From assembly GCA_958296035.1 (NCBI GenBank), contig OY282431.1, positions 1,615,001-1,679,000 of the forward strand: DNA of 64,000 nucleotides, read 5' to 3'. Numbering within the stretch: position 1 is the stretch's first letter; each line of letters starts with the position of its first letter. Origin of the DNA: Paracoccaceae bacterium. Lineage in GTDB: Bacteria; Pseudomonadota; Alphaproteobacteria; Rhodobacterales; Rhodobacteraceae. Shown here piece after piece: positions 44,746 to 54,604 of the stretch. The notes under the pieces were generated by a model. It ran no database searches. It worked only from the letters and a program-made list of their open reading frames with translations, and was not told the DNA's origin. Made by a program: the position numbers and the translations under genes.

Positions 44746-45663
44746 ATGAATGAGCATCCGAGATGCTTTCAGGATATTGTACTGGAACTGCAGAACTATT
44801 GGGCAAGTCGCGGCTGCGTTCTGCTGCAGTCGTATGACATGGAAGTAGGAGCAGGAACCTTTCATCCGGCAACCACGCTGCGGGCTTTGGGACCAAAACC
44901 ATGGGCGGCTGCCTATGTGCAGGCATCACGACGCCCCACAGATGGCCGCTACGGAATCAACCCCAATCGGCTGCAGCACTACTTTCAGTTTCAGGTGATA
45001 GTAAAGCCGTCTCCGCCTGACTTGCAGGAGCAATTCCTTGGCTCGCTGAATGCAATCGGCATCGCCCCGATGAGCCACGATATCAGATTTGTCGAGGATG
45101 ACTGGGAAAGTCCGACGCTGGGCGCTTCGGGCCTCGGTTGGGAAGTCTGGTGCAACGGAATGGAGGTCACACAGTTTACATACTTCCAACAGGTCTGCGG
45201 CCATGAGTGTCGGCCAGTCTCAGGTGAATTAACCTATGGGCTTGAGCGCCTGGCCATGTATGCGCTGAATGTTGACCATGTCATGGAGATGCCATTCAAC
45301 AGCCCGGAAGCGCCAGTTCCTTTGACCTATGGCGACGTATTCCGGCAATCGGAGGCCGAGTTCTCGAGATGGAATTTCGACGTATGTTCAACCGGCAAGG
45401 TTCGTCGATACTTTGAGGAGGCAGAAGAGGAATGCCGCCGTATACTGAGCGAGCCCGAAACCGACCCCTCAAGCGGCGAGCGGATTATCATGGTTCACCC
45501 GGCATATGATCAATGCATCAAGGCTTCGCATTATTTCAACCTGCTTGATGCCAGGGGTGTAGTGTCTCCCAACGAACGCCAACTGCTGATCGCCCGGGTC
45601 AGGCACATGGCCCGTCGATGCGCAGCAGCCTACCTGAAGACAGAAGCCGGTGGAACCGGCTGA
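44746..45663 (+). CDS. glyQ: glycine-tRNA ligase alpha chain
   Basis: The 305-residue alpha subunit of the alpha2beta2 bacterial glycyl-tRNA synthetase, carrying the class II catalytic core that activates glycine. Landmarks are [20 protein letters not shown], the [20 protein letters not shown] block, [20 protein letters not shown] and the C-terminal [15 protein letters not shown]. The ATG at 44746 gives the family-typical N-terminus ([11 protein letters not shown]), so the upstream extension of the frame is ignored. glyS follows after 67 bp and ppdK after that, an order common in alphaproteobacteria. Confidence 0.96.
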   Translation: MNEHPRCFQDIVLELQNYWASRGCVLLQSYDMEVGAGTFHPATTLRALGPKPWAAAYVQASRRPTDGRYGINPNRLQHYFQFQVIVKPSPPDLQEQFLGSLNAIGIAPMSHDIRFVEDDWESPTLGASGLGWEVWCNGMEVTQFTYFQQVCGHECRPVSGELTYGLERLAMYALNVDHVMEMPFNSPEAPVPLTYGDVFRQSEAEFSRWNFDVCSTGKVRRYFEEAEEECRRILSEPETDPSSGERIIMVHPAYDQCIKASHYFNLLDARGVVSPNERQLLIARVRHMARRCAAAYLKTEAGGTG

Positions 45664-45730
45664 TGGTCTAGACCCGCAAGATGTAAAACACCTGTAACGG
45701 TAAGAGCCGCACCGTAGTCTCGAGAAATGA

Positions 45731-47860
45731 ATGGCAAACCTCCTACTAGAAATCCTTTGTGAGGAAATTCCTGCAGGTCTTCAGGAATGGGGTGCAAGCG
45801 AGCTTGAACGCGTAATTGTTTCACAGTTTGCGAAGGCAGGGTTTCCGTCAACCACGTCGATGTCATTTTCAACACCGCGACGGCTGACAGTCGTGCTCGG
45901 GGGACTACCTGCTGCGTCTCCTGCGACCACCCACGAGCGTCGAGGTCCTAGAAAAGGTGCGCCAGACAAAGCTTTGCTCGGATTCTCGCGAGCCGTCGGC
46001 ATTGAACCTGAGCAGCTTGAGGTGCGTGAAACTGGCAAGGGAAACTACTATTTCGCAGTCGTGGTCAAACCCGGTGTACAACTGCAAGAGATCGCAAGTG
46101 AGCAATTGTGCAGTTCTATCGAGAGTTTGACCTGGCCCAAATCAATGCGTTGGGGTTCGGGGAACTTTCGATGGATTCGCCCAATACGTTCAGTACTGTG
46201 CTTTCTGGAACAGGACAGGGACGGCAGCCAGGTTGTCGACCTGGAAATCGCAGGCATTCGGTCCGGCCTGGAGACTTCCGGTCATCGTTTCCTGGCTCCG
46301 AAACGGTTCGAAGTCTGTTCAATTCAAGCCTATGAAAGTAGCTTGCGCAAGGCCAAGGTAATGCTGCGTGCCGATGAGCGCCGACGATACATCAGAGAGG
46401 CAGCAGAGGAGATTGCGCGACGCCACCGACTGGAGGTCTGGCCAGACGAAGACCTGATCAAGGAGATCGCGGGACTTGTGGAATGGCCGCATGTATTGGC
46501 GGGTCGTATCCCTGATGCGTTTCGTAGCCTCCCGAACATGATCTTGCGGACCGCCATCGGTCACCATCAAAAGTATCTGGCTCTACGCGTGCCCGGAGAA
46601 GAAAAGGTGACACACTTTGTCACTGTCGCCAATACGGTGGGTACTCCCGAACACAAAGAGACAATTCTTGCCGGCAACACGCGTGTCTTGTGTGCCCGGT
46701 TGGCAGATGCAAGCTTCTTTTATGAAGCAGACCTCATGGCCGTGAATAATTGTGGCCTGGATGGATTCAGAGAACGATTGGGCGGCGTAAATTATCACGC
46801 TGTTCTGGGTTCACAGTTGCAGAGAACCGATCGGATCACACGGCTGGCACGGTCGATCTCCATTTCATTGCGAGCAGACGTCGAGGCTGCAACCGAGGCT
46901 GCGTCCTACTGCAAAGCAGATCTGGTATCACAGGTTGTCGTTGAATTCCCTGAGCTTCAGGGCATAATAGGAGGCCATTATGCTTACATTATCGGCAGAG
47001 AAGCCGAAGTATGCACGGCGATCGAGCAACATTATCTGCCCTCCGGTGACCGTTCAAAGTTGCCGGGGAGCGTAGTAGCCTGCGCCGTTGCCCTGGCCGA
47101 TCGGATTAATCATCTTGCCGGATTTTATCTGGCCGGGGAACGTGCAACAGGTTCCAAGGATCCACACGCACTACGTCGTTCTGCCCTGGCAATCATAAGA
47201 ATCATCCTCGAACAGGGTTTTCCCCTGGCTCTCCGCAAACTGGTGGTGGACGCCATCGCTAACCACTTTGACCAATCCCTGAATGGCCTGCGCTATTCCA
47301 GCGAAACAAAAGAACAAGCTGCCGATGACATTCTTGCATTTGTTAGGGGACGATTTGCCGTTTTGCTGCGCCAGCAAGGAATGGACATTCAGGCAATAGA
47401 GGCCTGCCTGGGCACCATGGATCTTGATGATCTAGTGGAGGCCAGACAGCGTATTTCGTGTTTGCAAAGTGTCATCGACGGTGGAAGAGGGACGACATTG
47501 GTGCAACCCTATATTCGGGCGGTCTCAATCCTGCGTGCCGCTGGTTTTTCTGTGCAGGCCCTGGCCGGGGAAGTGGAGCCCGCACTGTTTACGCATGCAC
47601 AGGAAAGACAGCTGTATGAAGCGCTGGAAATTCTTGATGGACTGGTCAACCGCGTCAACAGCAATTTTGCGGTGGTGGCATTTGCGGAAGCCCTGGATGC
47701 TGTGTGCAATATCAATTCGCCACTTGAAACATTTTTTTCGTCTATCATGGTAAACGTCGAAGACTTGACCATTCGACGCAACCGGTTGGCAATGCTTGCT
47801 ATGCTGGCAAGTTCATGTTCGCAGTTGGCAGATTTTTCTATACTACAGCCAACAGCATAA
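45731..47860 (+). CDS. glyS: glycine-tRNA ligase beta chain
   Basis: The 709-residue beta subunit, which binds tRNA-Gly and is needed for aminoacylation with GlyQ. The N-terminal MANLLLEILCEEIPAGLQ, the KSMRWG segment, TANTVGTPEH-like block (VANTVGTPEHKETILAGNTR), the HD-domain-like part (DHxxGxY as ADRINHLAGFYLAGERATGS) and the C-terminal anticodon-binding DALR-like region (FFSSIMVNVEDLTIRRNRL) are all present. Length is normal. It is translated after glyQ with a 67-bp gap and is followed after 96 bp by ppdK. Confidence 0.96.
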   Translation: MANLLLEILCEEIPAGLQEWGASELERVIVSQFAKAGFPSTTSMSFSTPRRLTVVLGGLPAASPATTHERRGPRKGAPDKALLGFSRAVGIEPEQLEVRETGKGNYYFAVVVKPGVQLQEIASEQLCSSIESLTWPKSMRWGSGNFRWIRPIRSVLCFLEQDRDGSQVVDLEIAGIRSGLETSGHRFLAPKRFEVCSIQAYESSLRKAKVMLRADERRRYIREAAEEIARRHRLEVWPDEDLIKEIAGLVEWPHVLAGRIPDAFRSLPNMILRTAIGHHQKYLALRVPGEEKVTHFVTVANTVGTPEHKETILAGNTRVLCARLADASFFYEADLMAVNNCGLDGFRERLGGVNYHAVLGSQLQRTDRITRLARSISISLRADVEAATEAASYCKADLVSQVVVEFPELQGIIGGHYAYIIGREAEVCTAIEQHYLPSGDRSKLPGSVVACAVALADRINHLAGFYLAGERATGSKDPHALRRSALAIIRIILEQGFPLALRKLVVDAIANHFDQSLNGLRYSSETKEQAADDILAFVRGRFAVLLRQQGMDIQAIEACLGTMDLDDLVEARQRISCLQSVIDGGRGTTLVQPYIRAVSILRAAGFSVQALAGEVEPALFTHAQERQLYEALEILDGLVNRVNSNFAVVAFAEALDAVCNINSPLETFFSSIMVNVEDLTIRRNRLAMLAMLASSCSQLADFSILQPTA

Positions 47861-47956
47861 AAGGTCTGCGGGCAAGGCTTGTCCTGGCTGGACCGGCCCA
47901 CAGGCAACTGTCTGGTAGCATGTCAAGACTTGAACAGGAAATAAGCGTCACCGACA

Positions 47957-50476
47957 ATGGATGCGTTGCTGCTTGACAAATTCAATATACCACGTGCCTG
48001 CAGGTATGGCGAACGAGCAGTCCGCTTAGCCCAGCTGAATACGCTCGGAATCCGGTTTCCGCGTACCGTTGCACTGTCAATTGGTGCAGTCACATCATTG
48101 GTGAGCGAAAAAGATGCCAATCTGGAACCGATACTGAAACACTTTCCAGAACCATCGCTCTTGGCTGTGCGATCCAGTCCGCGCTACACCGGTTGTGGCG
48201 GTGTCAACGCATTCCTGTATGTTGGATTGAATGATCAGCTTCATTTGCGACTTCGTCGTCGGGTCGGCCAGTACGCAGCCGAGCGAATGTATGTGCATCA
48301 CATTGGAAGCTATGCCTCTCGTACCAGGAATGTGGAGGTCGGACCTCCAGCTCAACACCGGGGCGACTGCGACGGACAGCTGGGTTTTGGCCCCGTTGAA
48401 TTGCTTGGCGATTACGAGGCTATTGTCGGTTGTGAGTTCCCTCAATGCCGCAGCGACCAGTTGCACGCAGTCATCTGCACGATGGCCAGGGAGTGGAACA
48501 ATCGTTCAGCACGCCTGTTGAGAGCGGCCCGAGGATATTCCGAGGACGTCGGGCTCGGCCTGATAATTCAGACTCTCGTTGTCAACGGTAAGTGCGATGG
48601 TCCTCGAACCTGGACAAGTCATGCCGTGGACCCCAGGACAGGCAAATCCGACTTTCAGCTTTCCGCGTGCACAAGGCCGGGACAGGCCGATTTTGCGGCC
48701 GATAGTGAACAGACACTCGAACTTGAACAGCAGGTCAGTGCGGTTCACGACAAGTTACGGGTAGGGCTGGCAGACGAATTTCAATTGCAGAGTGTTGATG
48801 ACGGGAAAACGCTCTACGTACTTGACTATGCTCCGGTAGACAGAAACGTCGCTGCCAGAATTCGAATTGCTGTCAATCTTGTAGAACGCCGGGCCATTGA
48901 CAAGGCGGAAGCATTGACCCGCATCGACCCGGAACACCTGTCAACTCTCTTGCATCCTCAGGTGAGCCAACACGCAACAAATGCGGTAGTTGCGAGAGGT
49001 ATTGCGGCCAGCCCCGGAGCAGCAACGGGAGTAATCGTGTTTTCATCTGCTGCTGCCGAGGCGCAGGCGGCACAGGCTCGACACTGCATTCTCGTGCGCG
49101 CCGAGACAGGGCCCGAGGACATCAGGGGCATGCACATTGCTCAAGGTGTGCTGACAGGGCGCGGCGGGATGACCAGTCATGCCGCCGTGATTGCCCGGGG
49201 GTTGGGAGTTCCGTGCGTTGCCGGAGCACTGGATATCGACTTCTGGCCTCAGAGCGGTGCGCTGATTACCCGTGGCGGTTGCATCTTTCGTGAGGGCGAC
49301 ACGATCACTATTGATGGAACTGCCGGGGTTGTGCTTGAAGGGGCGGCCAAAACCTTGCCGCCTGATTATGGTAGGTTCTTCAAGACCTACCTTTCATGGG
49401 CTGACCAGTACAGGGACCTTGGCATCAGGGCAAATGCCGATACGCTGGATGAAGTCCGGGTTGCTCTCCAGTTTGGTGCCGAAGGCGTTGGCCTGTGTCG
49501 TACCGAGCACATGTTTTTTGCCGAATCTCGCCTGACCGCAATGCGAGAGATGATTTTTGCGGCGACACCTGATGAGCGTCGCCAGTCACTTGGCAAGCTG
49601 CTGCCAATCCAGCGCAGTGACTTTCTTGAGCTATTCCAGTCCCTTCCAGGCAAGCCGGTCTGCATAAGGCTTCTTGACCCACCGCTGCACGAGTTCCTGC
49701 CCCGTGATCATGAGGAAATGACGGAGCTTGCCGAGGCCCTCGGACTTTCGCTAGATCAATTGACCGCGCGCGCCGAGGAATTGAAAGAATTCAATCCAAT
49801 GCTGGGCATGCGCGGCGTTAGGTTAGGAATTGCGGTGCCCGAAATCTACGAAATGCAGGCGAGGGCCATTTTCGAAGCTGCAGCCAAGGCAACCTCACAG
49901 GGCATCTCCGTATCTCCGGAGATCATGATACCCCTGGTCTCCGCCAATCGTGAAGTCCAACTCGTCAAGGAACAGCTTGACCAGGTTGCAAGCGAAGTAT
50001 GGAAATCAACCGGCAACCGGTTCGAATATCAGCTCGGTGTAATGGTGGAAACACCACGTGCCGCTATGAGGGCGGGAGAGCTTGCGGTAAATGCCACATT
50101 CCTGAGCTTCGGAACCAATGACCTGACCCAACTGACCTATGGCATAAGTCGAGATGACTCTTCCCGCATTATTGACGAATACATTCGGCGCGGCGTTTAC
50201 CCGGGAGACCCTTTCAGCAGGATTGATCGCAAGGGCGTAGGTGAGCTAATGGAACTGGCGGTGGAACGCGGTATTGCCACGCGCCCGGACCTTGTCTTGT
50301 CGCTCTGCGGCGAACACGCGGCAAGTGCCGACACCATTGAGTTTTGCCGGAATGCCGAGTTTTCCTACATTTCCTGCTCTCCGTTTCGGGTGCCAATCGC
50401 TCGTCTGGCAGCAGCGCAGGCCGTAATTCGCCAGGCATTCCAGGCCGATGGTAGTGCCCCTGAAGCAAGATCCTGA
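47957..50476 (+). CDS. ppdK: pyruvate phosphate dikinase with degenerate ATP-grasp domain
   Basis: PPDK interconverts pyruvate, ATP and phosphate with PEP, AMP and pyrophosphate. The central phospho-His domain (GRGGMTSHAAVIARGLGVP) and the C-terminal PEP barrel (GVGLCRTEHMFF, NPMLGMRGVRLGI, FLSFGTNDLTQLTYG, LCGEHAA) are intact. The N-terminal ATP-grasp domain is not: the usual GGKGANLAEM near residue 20 reads YGERAVRLAQ, so the ATP-binding Lys is Glu, and the usual EFT...LQTR reads EFQ...LDYA, losing Gln and Arg. At 839 residues it is 40-50 shorter than usual, mainly in this domain. It may be inactive as a dikinase or use another phosphoryl donor or partner. It sits after glyS. Confidence 0.85.
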   Translation: MDALLLDKFNIPRACRYGERAVRLAQLNTLGIRFPRTVALSIGAVTSLVSEKDANLEPILKHFPEPSLLAVRSSPRYTGCGGVNAFLYVGLNDQLHLRLRRRVGQYAAERMYVHHIGSYASRTRNVEVGPPAQHRGDCDGQLGFGPVELLGDYEAIVGCEFPQCRSDQLHAVICTMAREWNNRSARLLRAARGYSEDVGLGLIIQTLVVNGKCDGPRTWTSHAVDPRTGKSDFQLSACTRPGQADFAADSEQTLELEQQVSAVHDKLRVGLADEFQLQSVDDGKTLYVLDYAPVDRNVAARIRIAVNLVERRAIDKAEALTRIDPEHLSTLLHPQVSQHATNAVVARGIAASPGAATGVIVFSSAAAEAQAAQARHCILVRAETGPEDIRGMHIAQGVLTGRGGMTSHAAVIARGLGVPCVAGALDIDFWPQSGALITRGGCIFREGDTITIDGTAGVVLEGAAKTLPPDYGRFFKTYLSWADQYRDLGIRANADTLDEVRVALQFGAEGVGLCRTEHMFFAESRLTAMREMIFAATPDERRQSLGKLLPIQRSDFLELFQSLPGKPVCIRLLDPPLHEFLPRDHEEMTELAEALGLSLDQLTARAEELKEFNPMLGMRGVRLGIAVPEIYEMQARAIFEAAAKATSQGISVSPEIMIPLVSANREVQLVKEQLDQVASEVWKSTGNRFEYQLGVMVETPRAAMRAGELAVNATFLSFGTNDLTQLTYGISRDDSSRIIDEYIRRGVYPGDPFSRIDRKGVGELMELAVERGIATRPDLVLSLCGEHAASADTIEFCRNAEFSYISCSPFRVPIARLAAAQAVIRQAFQADGSAPEARS

Positions 50477-50710
50477 CAACAACGCAAACGAAGTGAAGTT
50501 AGGCCATTTCGGCCACATTATGGGAAGCGGCCATGTTGTCCGGGGAATAGCAGGGGGCGGGTTACGACCTAGCCTCCAAACTGTCCGATTCGAGTGATGT
50601 CCAATAATGATCAAAGTTTACTGAATTGCCGAATCGGCAATTGACAAGCCGCAAATACATGGTTAGCAGACGCACGAACGACCCAAAATACAAGAAATAC
50701 GAGAATCCTG

Positions 50711-51673
50711 ATGCTATCGGCACATGAGTGTCAGTCGAATCGCAGATTTGTCGAGCAATCTCCGATAATTCTCGCAGTACGGGCGAGCCTCATTTGCACC
50801 CTACTGCTGATAGGCGGGTCCTTCGCTGTCGCCGATCCCGCCGATGTCGCTTCGAATGGTCAGAGTCCTGGAACCGAGGACAATTTGCAGATCCCTGCAC
50901 TGAACGAGGCCTGGCTGGAAGCGAATACCTGGCACCAGGGGGTGTCTTCTGTCAATTCAGACTATGCTGCCGCAGAGAAGCTGTCTACCCCTGTCAGTGA
51001 TCAAATGGATTTGCGGTTGCCCCCGGAGCGCGCCGGAATGAAATCCGTGTGGATTGTTAACCCGGTACCTCCTCCTGTTTCATCCGCGCAGCCGAGGACA
51101 GAGCCCAGATTACGGCCGCAGTCTTTTGCAGTAACCTCCGCCAAAGTGGAAACTACAGTTGCCATGATGGCAAAATCTCCTGATCATCTTGGAGACAGGA
51201 AAAGAGACAGGATCCGGGGGCCGATGCCTGTATTAAGAGTTGCGGCTTTAACGACCATGAAAGTTCCAACCAAGCGCATTTCTCCCTTGGAGCGAGCCTG
51301 CCTTATTCAGGCAGTTTACTTTGAAGCACGAGGTGAACCGAAAGAGGGACAGATAGCGGTCGCCGAAGTCATCCTGAACAGAGTCAAGTCCAGGCGATTT
51401 CCCAACTCCATTTGTGACGTGGTTTTCGAAGGCCATAGTGCCGCCAATCGCTGTCAGTTCAGCTATGTGTGCGATGGCTTGCCCGAGCTGGTCGTCAACG
51501 AGGATTTATATGCCAGCATCGCAGATCTTGTTGATGAGGTGCTGGGCGGCAAGATGCATAGTGTCGTCGGGAGCGCGCAGTTCTTTCACAATAACAATGT
51601 CAGGCCAGAATGGGCCAGCGAGTTGACATTTGTCAGGAAAATCGGCCACCATAACTTTTACGCCTCGAATTGA
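50711..51673 (+). CDS. SleB-type cell wall hydrolase
   Basis: A 320-residue exported protein. A hydrophobic segment at residues 22-43 (LICTLLLIGGSFAVA) serves as signal peptide or anchor; a low-complexity, Pro-rich linker follows to about residue 190. The C-terminal 130 residues are the Hydrolase_2 (SleB/CwlJ) domain: AVYFEARGEPKEGQIAVAEV with the catalytic Glu, LNRVKSRRFPNSICDVVFEG, CQFSYVCDG and a final AQFFHNNNVRPEWA. Such enzymes cut peptidoglycan as lytic transglycosylases or amidases. In this non-sporulating group it probably helps in wall remodelling. glmM lies 107 bp downstream, a link to wall precursor supply, perhaps by chance. Confidence 0.88.
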   Translation: MLSAHECQSNRRFVEQSPIILAVRASLICTLLLIGGSFAVADPADVASNGQSPGTEDNLQIPALNEAWLEANTWHQGVSSVNSDYAAAEKLSTPVSDQMDLRLPPERAGMKSVWIVNPVPPPVSSAQPRTEPRLRPQSFAVTSAKVETTVAMMAKSPDHLGDRKRDRIRGPMPVLRVAALTTMKVPTKRISPLERACLIQAVYFEARGEPKEGQIAVAEVILNRVKSRRFPNSICDVVFEGHSAANRCQFSYVCDGLPELVVNEDLYASIADLVDEVLGGKMHSVVGSAQFFHNNNVRPEWASELTFVRKIGHHNFYASN

Positions 51674-51780
51674 CGCCCTACGTCGCTTTGTCGTACTTGC
51701 AATCAGGCTCTGGAAAACACCGCTAATCCGGGCCTCATCTCCCTTTCTTGTTCATTGTTTTGTCGCGGAGGGTCAGACAG

Positions 51781-53130
51781 TTGGCAGCACGAGAGTACTT
51801 CGGCACCGACGGGATTCGAGGTCGGTCCAATACTTTTCCTATTACCGCCGAGTGCTCACTCAGGATCGGCATGGCGGTCGGCAGACATTTTCGTAGAGAC
51901 AACTCCAATCAACATCGCGTGGTAATCGGAAAGGATACCCGACTATCCAGCTACATGATCGAGAATGCGCTGACCGCCGGTCTGACAGCAGTCGGCATGA
52001 ATGTTCATCTCCTGGGTCCGACACCGACACCCGCTGTCGGGCTTCTCACAAAGTCCATGAGAGCAGATCTGGGGGTGATGATCTCGGCTTCACATAACCA
52101 GTTTGAAGACAATGGAATTAAGTTCTTTGGACCCGACGGTTACAAACTGTCGGCCGAACAGGAAAAGCTCGTCGAGAAGAGCATTGATGCAGACGCCAAA
52201 CTGGTTTCGCCGTCAGAAATTGGCAGCGTAACACGAATTGACGGCGGGCTGGGTCGATATGTTGAATTTGCCAAGACCACCTTTCCAAAATCGCTTCGAC
52301 TTAACAGACTGCGCATTGTGCTTGACTGCGCAAATGGCGCCGCCTACCGGGCCGCGCCCGACCTGTTTTGGGAGCTCGGGGCAGAAGTCGTTCCTGTCGC
52401 CGTGTCACCGAATGGCACCAATATCAATCTGCAGTGTGGAGCAACCGATACGCGACAGGCAGCCAGGAGAATTCACGAAACGAGATCTGATATAGGTATA
52501 TGCCTTGACGGCGACGCCGACAGAGTTGTCCTGATCGACGAGAACGGCAAGACTGCCTGTGGCGATCAGATTCTGGCATTGCTGGCCGGGCGCCTGCAGT
52601 CGAAAGCCCAACTCAAACACAATACCGTTGTAGCAACAGTCATGTCCAACTTCGCATTTGAACAGCACTTGCAGAGCATGGGGATCGCATTGCAGCGAAC
52701 CAATGTTGGCGACCGCTGCGTCGTAACCGAAATGTTAAGGGGCGATTTCTCGTTGGGAGGTGAACAGTCCGGTCACGTGATCATGACCGAGCACAGCACG
52801 ACCGGCGACGGATTGATAACGGCATTGCAGGTGCTCGCCATACTGGTTGAAGAGGGCAAATCGGCCAGCGAAGTCCTCAACGTGTTCACACCCATGCCAC
52901 AAGTTCTCAAGAACGTGCAGTTTGTCGGACCAAGATCACCCCTCGAAAATCCTGATGTCAGACAGGTCATTGACGGCTACGAGGCTGAGCTTAGCCGGTG
53001 CGGCCGAGTATTCGCCCGCAAGTCTGGAACCGAACCGGTAATTCGGGTTATGGTCGAAGGACCCGATGTCGAGGGTATAACCCGCATCGTCGATGACATT
53101 TGCAAGACAATCAGCAGCTCCTGCACCTGA
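51781..53130 (+). CDS. glmM: phosphoglucosamine mutase
   Basis: GlmM converts glucosamine 6-phosphate to glucosamine 1-phosphate for UDP-N-acetylglucosamine and hence peptidoglycan and lipopolysaccharide. The protein of 449 residues has REYFGTDGIRGR at its N-terminus, the phosphoserine loop ISASHNQFEDNGIK, the metal loop DGDADRVVL, GEQSGHVI sugar-binding and KSGTEPVIRVM phosphate-binding loops. A TTG at 51781 is chosen as start because GGAGGG (51767-51772) lies eight bases upstream and the resulting N-terminus matches the family; an ATG 33 bp earlier has no such site. Length is typical. Confidence 0.95.
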   Translation: MAAREYFGTDGIRGRSNTFPITAECSLRIGMAVGRHFRRDNSNQHRVVIGKDTRLSSYMIENALTAGLTAVGMNVHLLGPTPTPAVGLLTKSMRADLGVMISASHNQFEDNGIKFFGPDGYKLSAEQEKLVEKSIDADAKLVSPSEIGSVTRIDGGLGRYVEFAKTTFPKSLRLNRLRIVLDCANGAAYRAAPDLFWELGAEVVPVAVSPNGTNINLQCGATDTRQAARRIHETRSDIGICLDGDADRVVLIDENGKTACGDQILALLAGRLQSKAQLKHNTVVATVMSNFAFEQHLQSMGIALQRTNVGDRCVVTEMLRGDFSLGGEQSGHVIMTEHSTTGDGLITALQVLAILVEEGKSASEVLNVFTPMPQVLKNVQFVGPRSPLENPDVRQVIDGYEAELSRCGRVFARKSGTEPVIRVMVEGPDVEGITRIVDDICKTISSSCT

Positions 53131-53185
53131 TTGAGCGGCACTCTCGCCACAGAATTCAGGTCGGTACTGGAAAGCGTTCGGACAG

Positions 53186-54418
53186 GTGGTGACGCCACAA
53201 CAACTTTCTACAGACGTTCTTGTTGCTGGCGGAGGTCTGGCAGGTCTGACCTGCTCACTTGGCCTGACGCGGCAGGGATACCGGACGACATGTGTCGATC
53301 CCAGACTGGACCCTGCACTTGCTGCTGCTGAACCTGGCCACGACAACCGCGTGACTGCACTGTTGGAGAATTCGGTTGAGTACTATCGAAGACTCAAGAT
53401 CTGGGACCAGGTAGAACCTCAAGCTGCTCCGTTGAGGGGGATTCGAATAATCAGCTGCCAAGGTTCGGACCCAGCCGATGATTACGAGGTTGAATTCAGA
53501 TCAGAGGATATCGGACAATCCTGTTTTGGATGGTCAGTTTCCAACCGTACTCTTTCCCGGGCAATCCTGAGCACGCTTGCCGGGGAAACACCGCTCAATG
53601 TTGTGAGAGGTTCCGTAGCCGACATAATCAGGCGCACGGCCGAGGTAATTGCGAGACTTCAGGACGGTTCGACGATACGGGCCGCACTCGTGGTTGCCGC
53701 AGATGGCAGAAGATCCAGGACCCGGCAACTGGCCGGCATCGGCTGTCGGTCCCTTACGCTCGGCCTTGGGGCAGTCGTATTCGATGTAGAGCACCAATTC
53801 GATCATAATGACACATCGCTGGAGTTTCACTTTCCTGGTGGCGCACTGACCTTTGTTCCGGTCGCGGCGAGAGACAGCAAATTCACTTCGGCAATTGTAT
53901 GGATCGCGAAACATCCCATGGCTAACGAGCTGGCTGGATACAGGTGCTCCGAGATTGAACGCATCGTAATGGAGCACTCCAGGAAGACGCTGGGCCAGAT
54001 CACACTGGTCGAGCAGCCCAGAGTTTGGCCTCTCTCCAGTCACTTGGCGAAGCGGTTTTACGGACCGCGGATTGCCCTGATTGCAGAAGCCGCACATGTG
54101 TTTCCGCCAATAGGTGCGCAAGGATTCAATACGAGCATTGCCGATATTGAGTCGCTTGTCCGGAGTATCGGTCCGACTGGAAAGGACCCGGGCCGGCAAT
54201 TGGCACTGCAGCGCTACCATCGCGAGCGTTTTCCCGAGGTGACTTGCCGACTTGCCGGTACCACCGTCCTGAATTTGGCATCGGTGACGACCAGTGCCAA
54301 GGCGCGTCGGTTGCGGGAGTCTGCGCTACGGGGGATCGGTGCAAGCGCTACCGGAAAGCGATTGCTGATGCAATTCGGCATGGGAACAAGTCTGGGAACC
54401 GTCCTGCAGGGGCGGTGA
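53186..54418 (+). CDS. UbiH-family FAD-dependent monooxygenase
   Basis: A 410-residue flavoprotein hydroxylase of the UbiH/UbiF/VisC group, which hydroxylates the ring during ubiquinone synthesis. The FAD motifs are VLVAGGGLAGLTCSLGL (dinucleotide binding), VVAADGRRSRTRQ (DG motif) and ALIAEAAHVFPPIGAQGFNT, a variant of GDAAHxxxPxxGQG in which GD is replaced by AE, a form I also associate with alphaproteobacterial homologues. Which ring position it acts on (C5, C6 or C1) cannot be told. The gene begins with tandem GTG codons 55 bp after glmM and runs in the same direction. Confidence 0.88.
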   Translation: MVTPQQLSTDVLVAGGGLAGLTCSLGLTRQGYRTTCVDPRLDPALAAAEPGHDNRVTALLENSVEYYRRLKIWDQVEPQAAPLRGIRIISCQGSDPADDYEVEFRSEDIGQSCFGWSVSNRTLSRAILSTLAGETPLNVVRGSVADIIRRTAEVIARLQDGSTIRAALVVAADGRRSRTRQLAGIGCRSLTLGLGAVVFDVEHQFDHNDTSLEFHFPGGALTFVPVAARDSKFTSAIVWIAKHPMANELAGYRCSEIERIVMEHSRKTLGQITLVEQPRVWPLSSHLAKRFYGPRIALIAEAAHVFPPIGAQGFNTSIADIESLVRSIGPTGKDPGRQLALQRYHRERFPEVTCRLAGTTVLNLASVTTSAKARRLRESALRGIGASATGKRLLMQFGMGTSLGTVLQGR

Positions 54419-54604
54419 AGGCATTGACCTGATGGTTGTAGTGGGAGGTCCGAGCCGGAGTCTCCTGCATGGAACCGACTGGAACACCTGCTGACGGTCA
54501 AGGGAATGCAGGATGCTTGCGATCCTGAATTGTTGTGTCAATTAGGGCAGCAACGCCCCGCCACACAAAACCAGGGGGCAGATCAGTTTGAAGTGGAGAA
54601 TGAT

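Noticed and set aside
53534-54220. A 228-codon frame antisense to the UbiH-family gene
   Set aside because: The sense frame has complete FAD motifs; the antisense one has no recognisable content.
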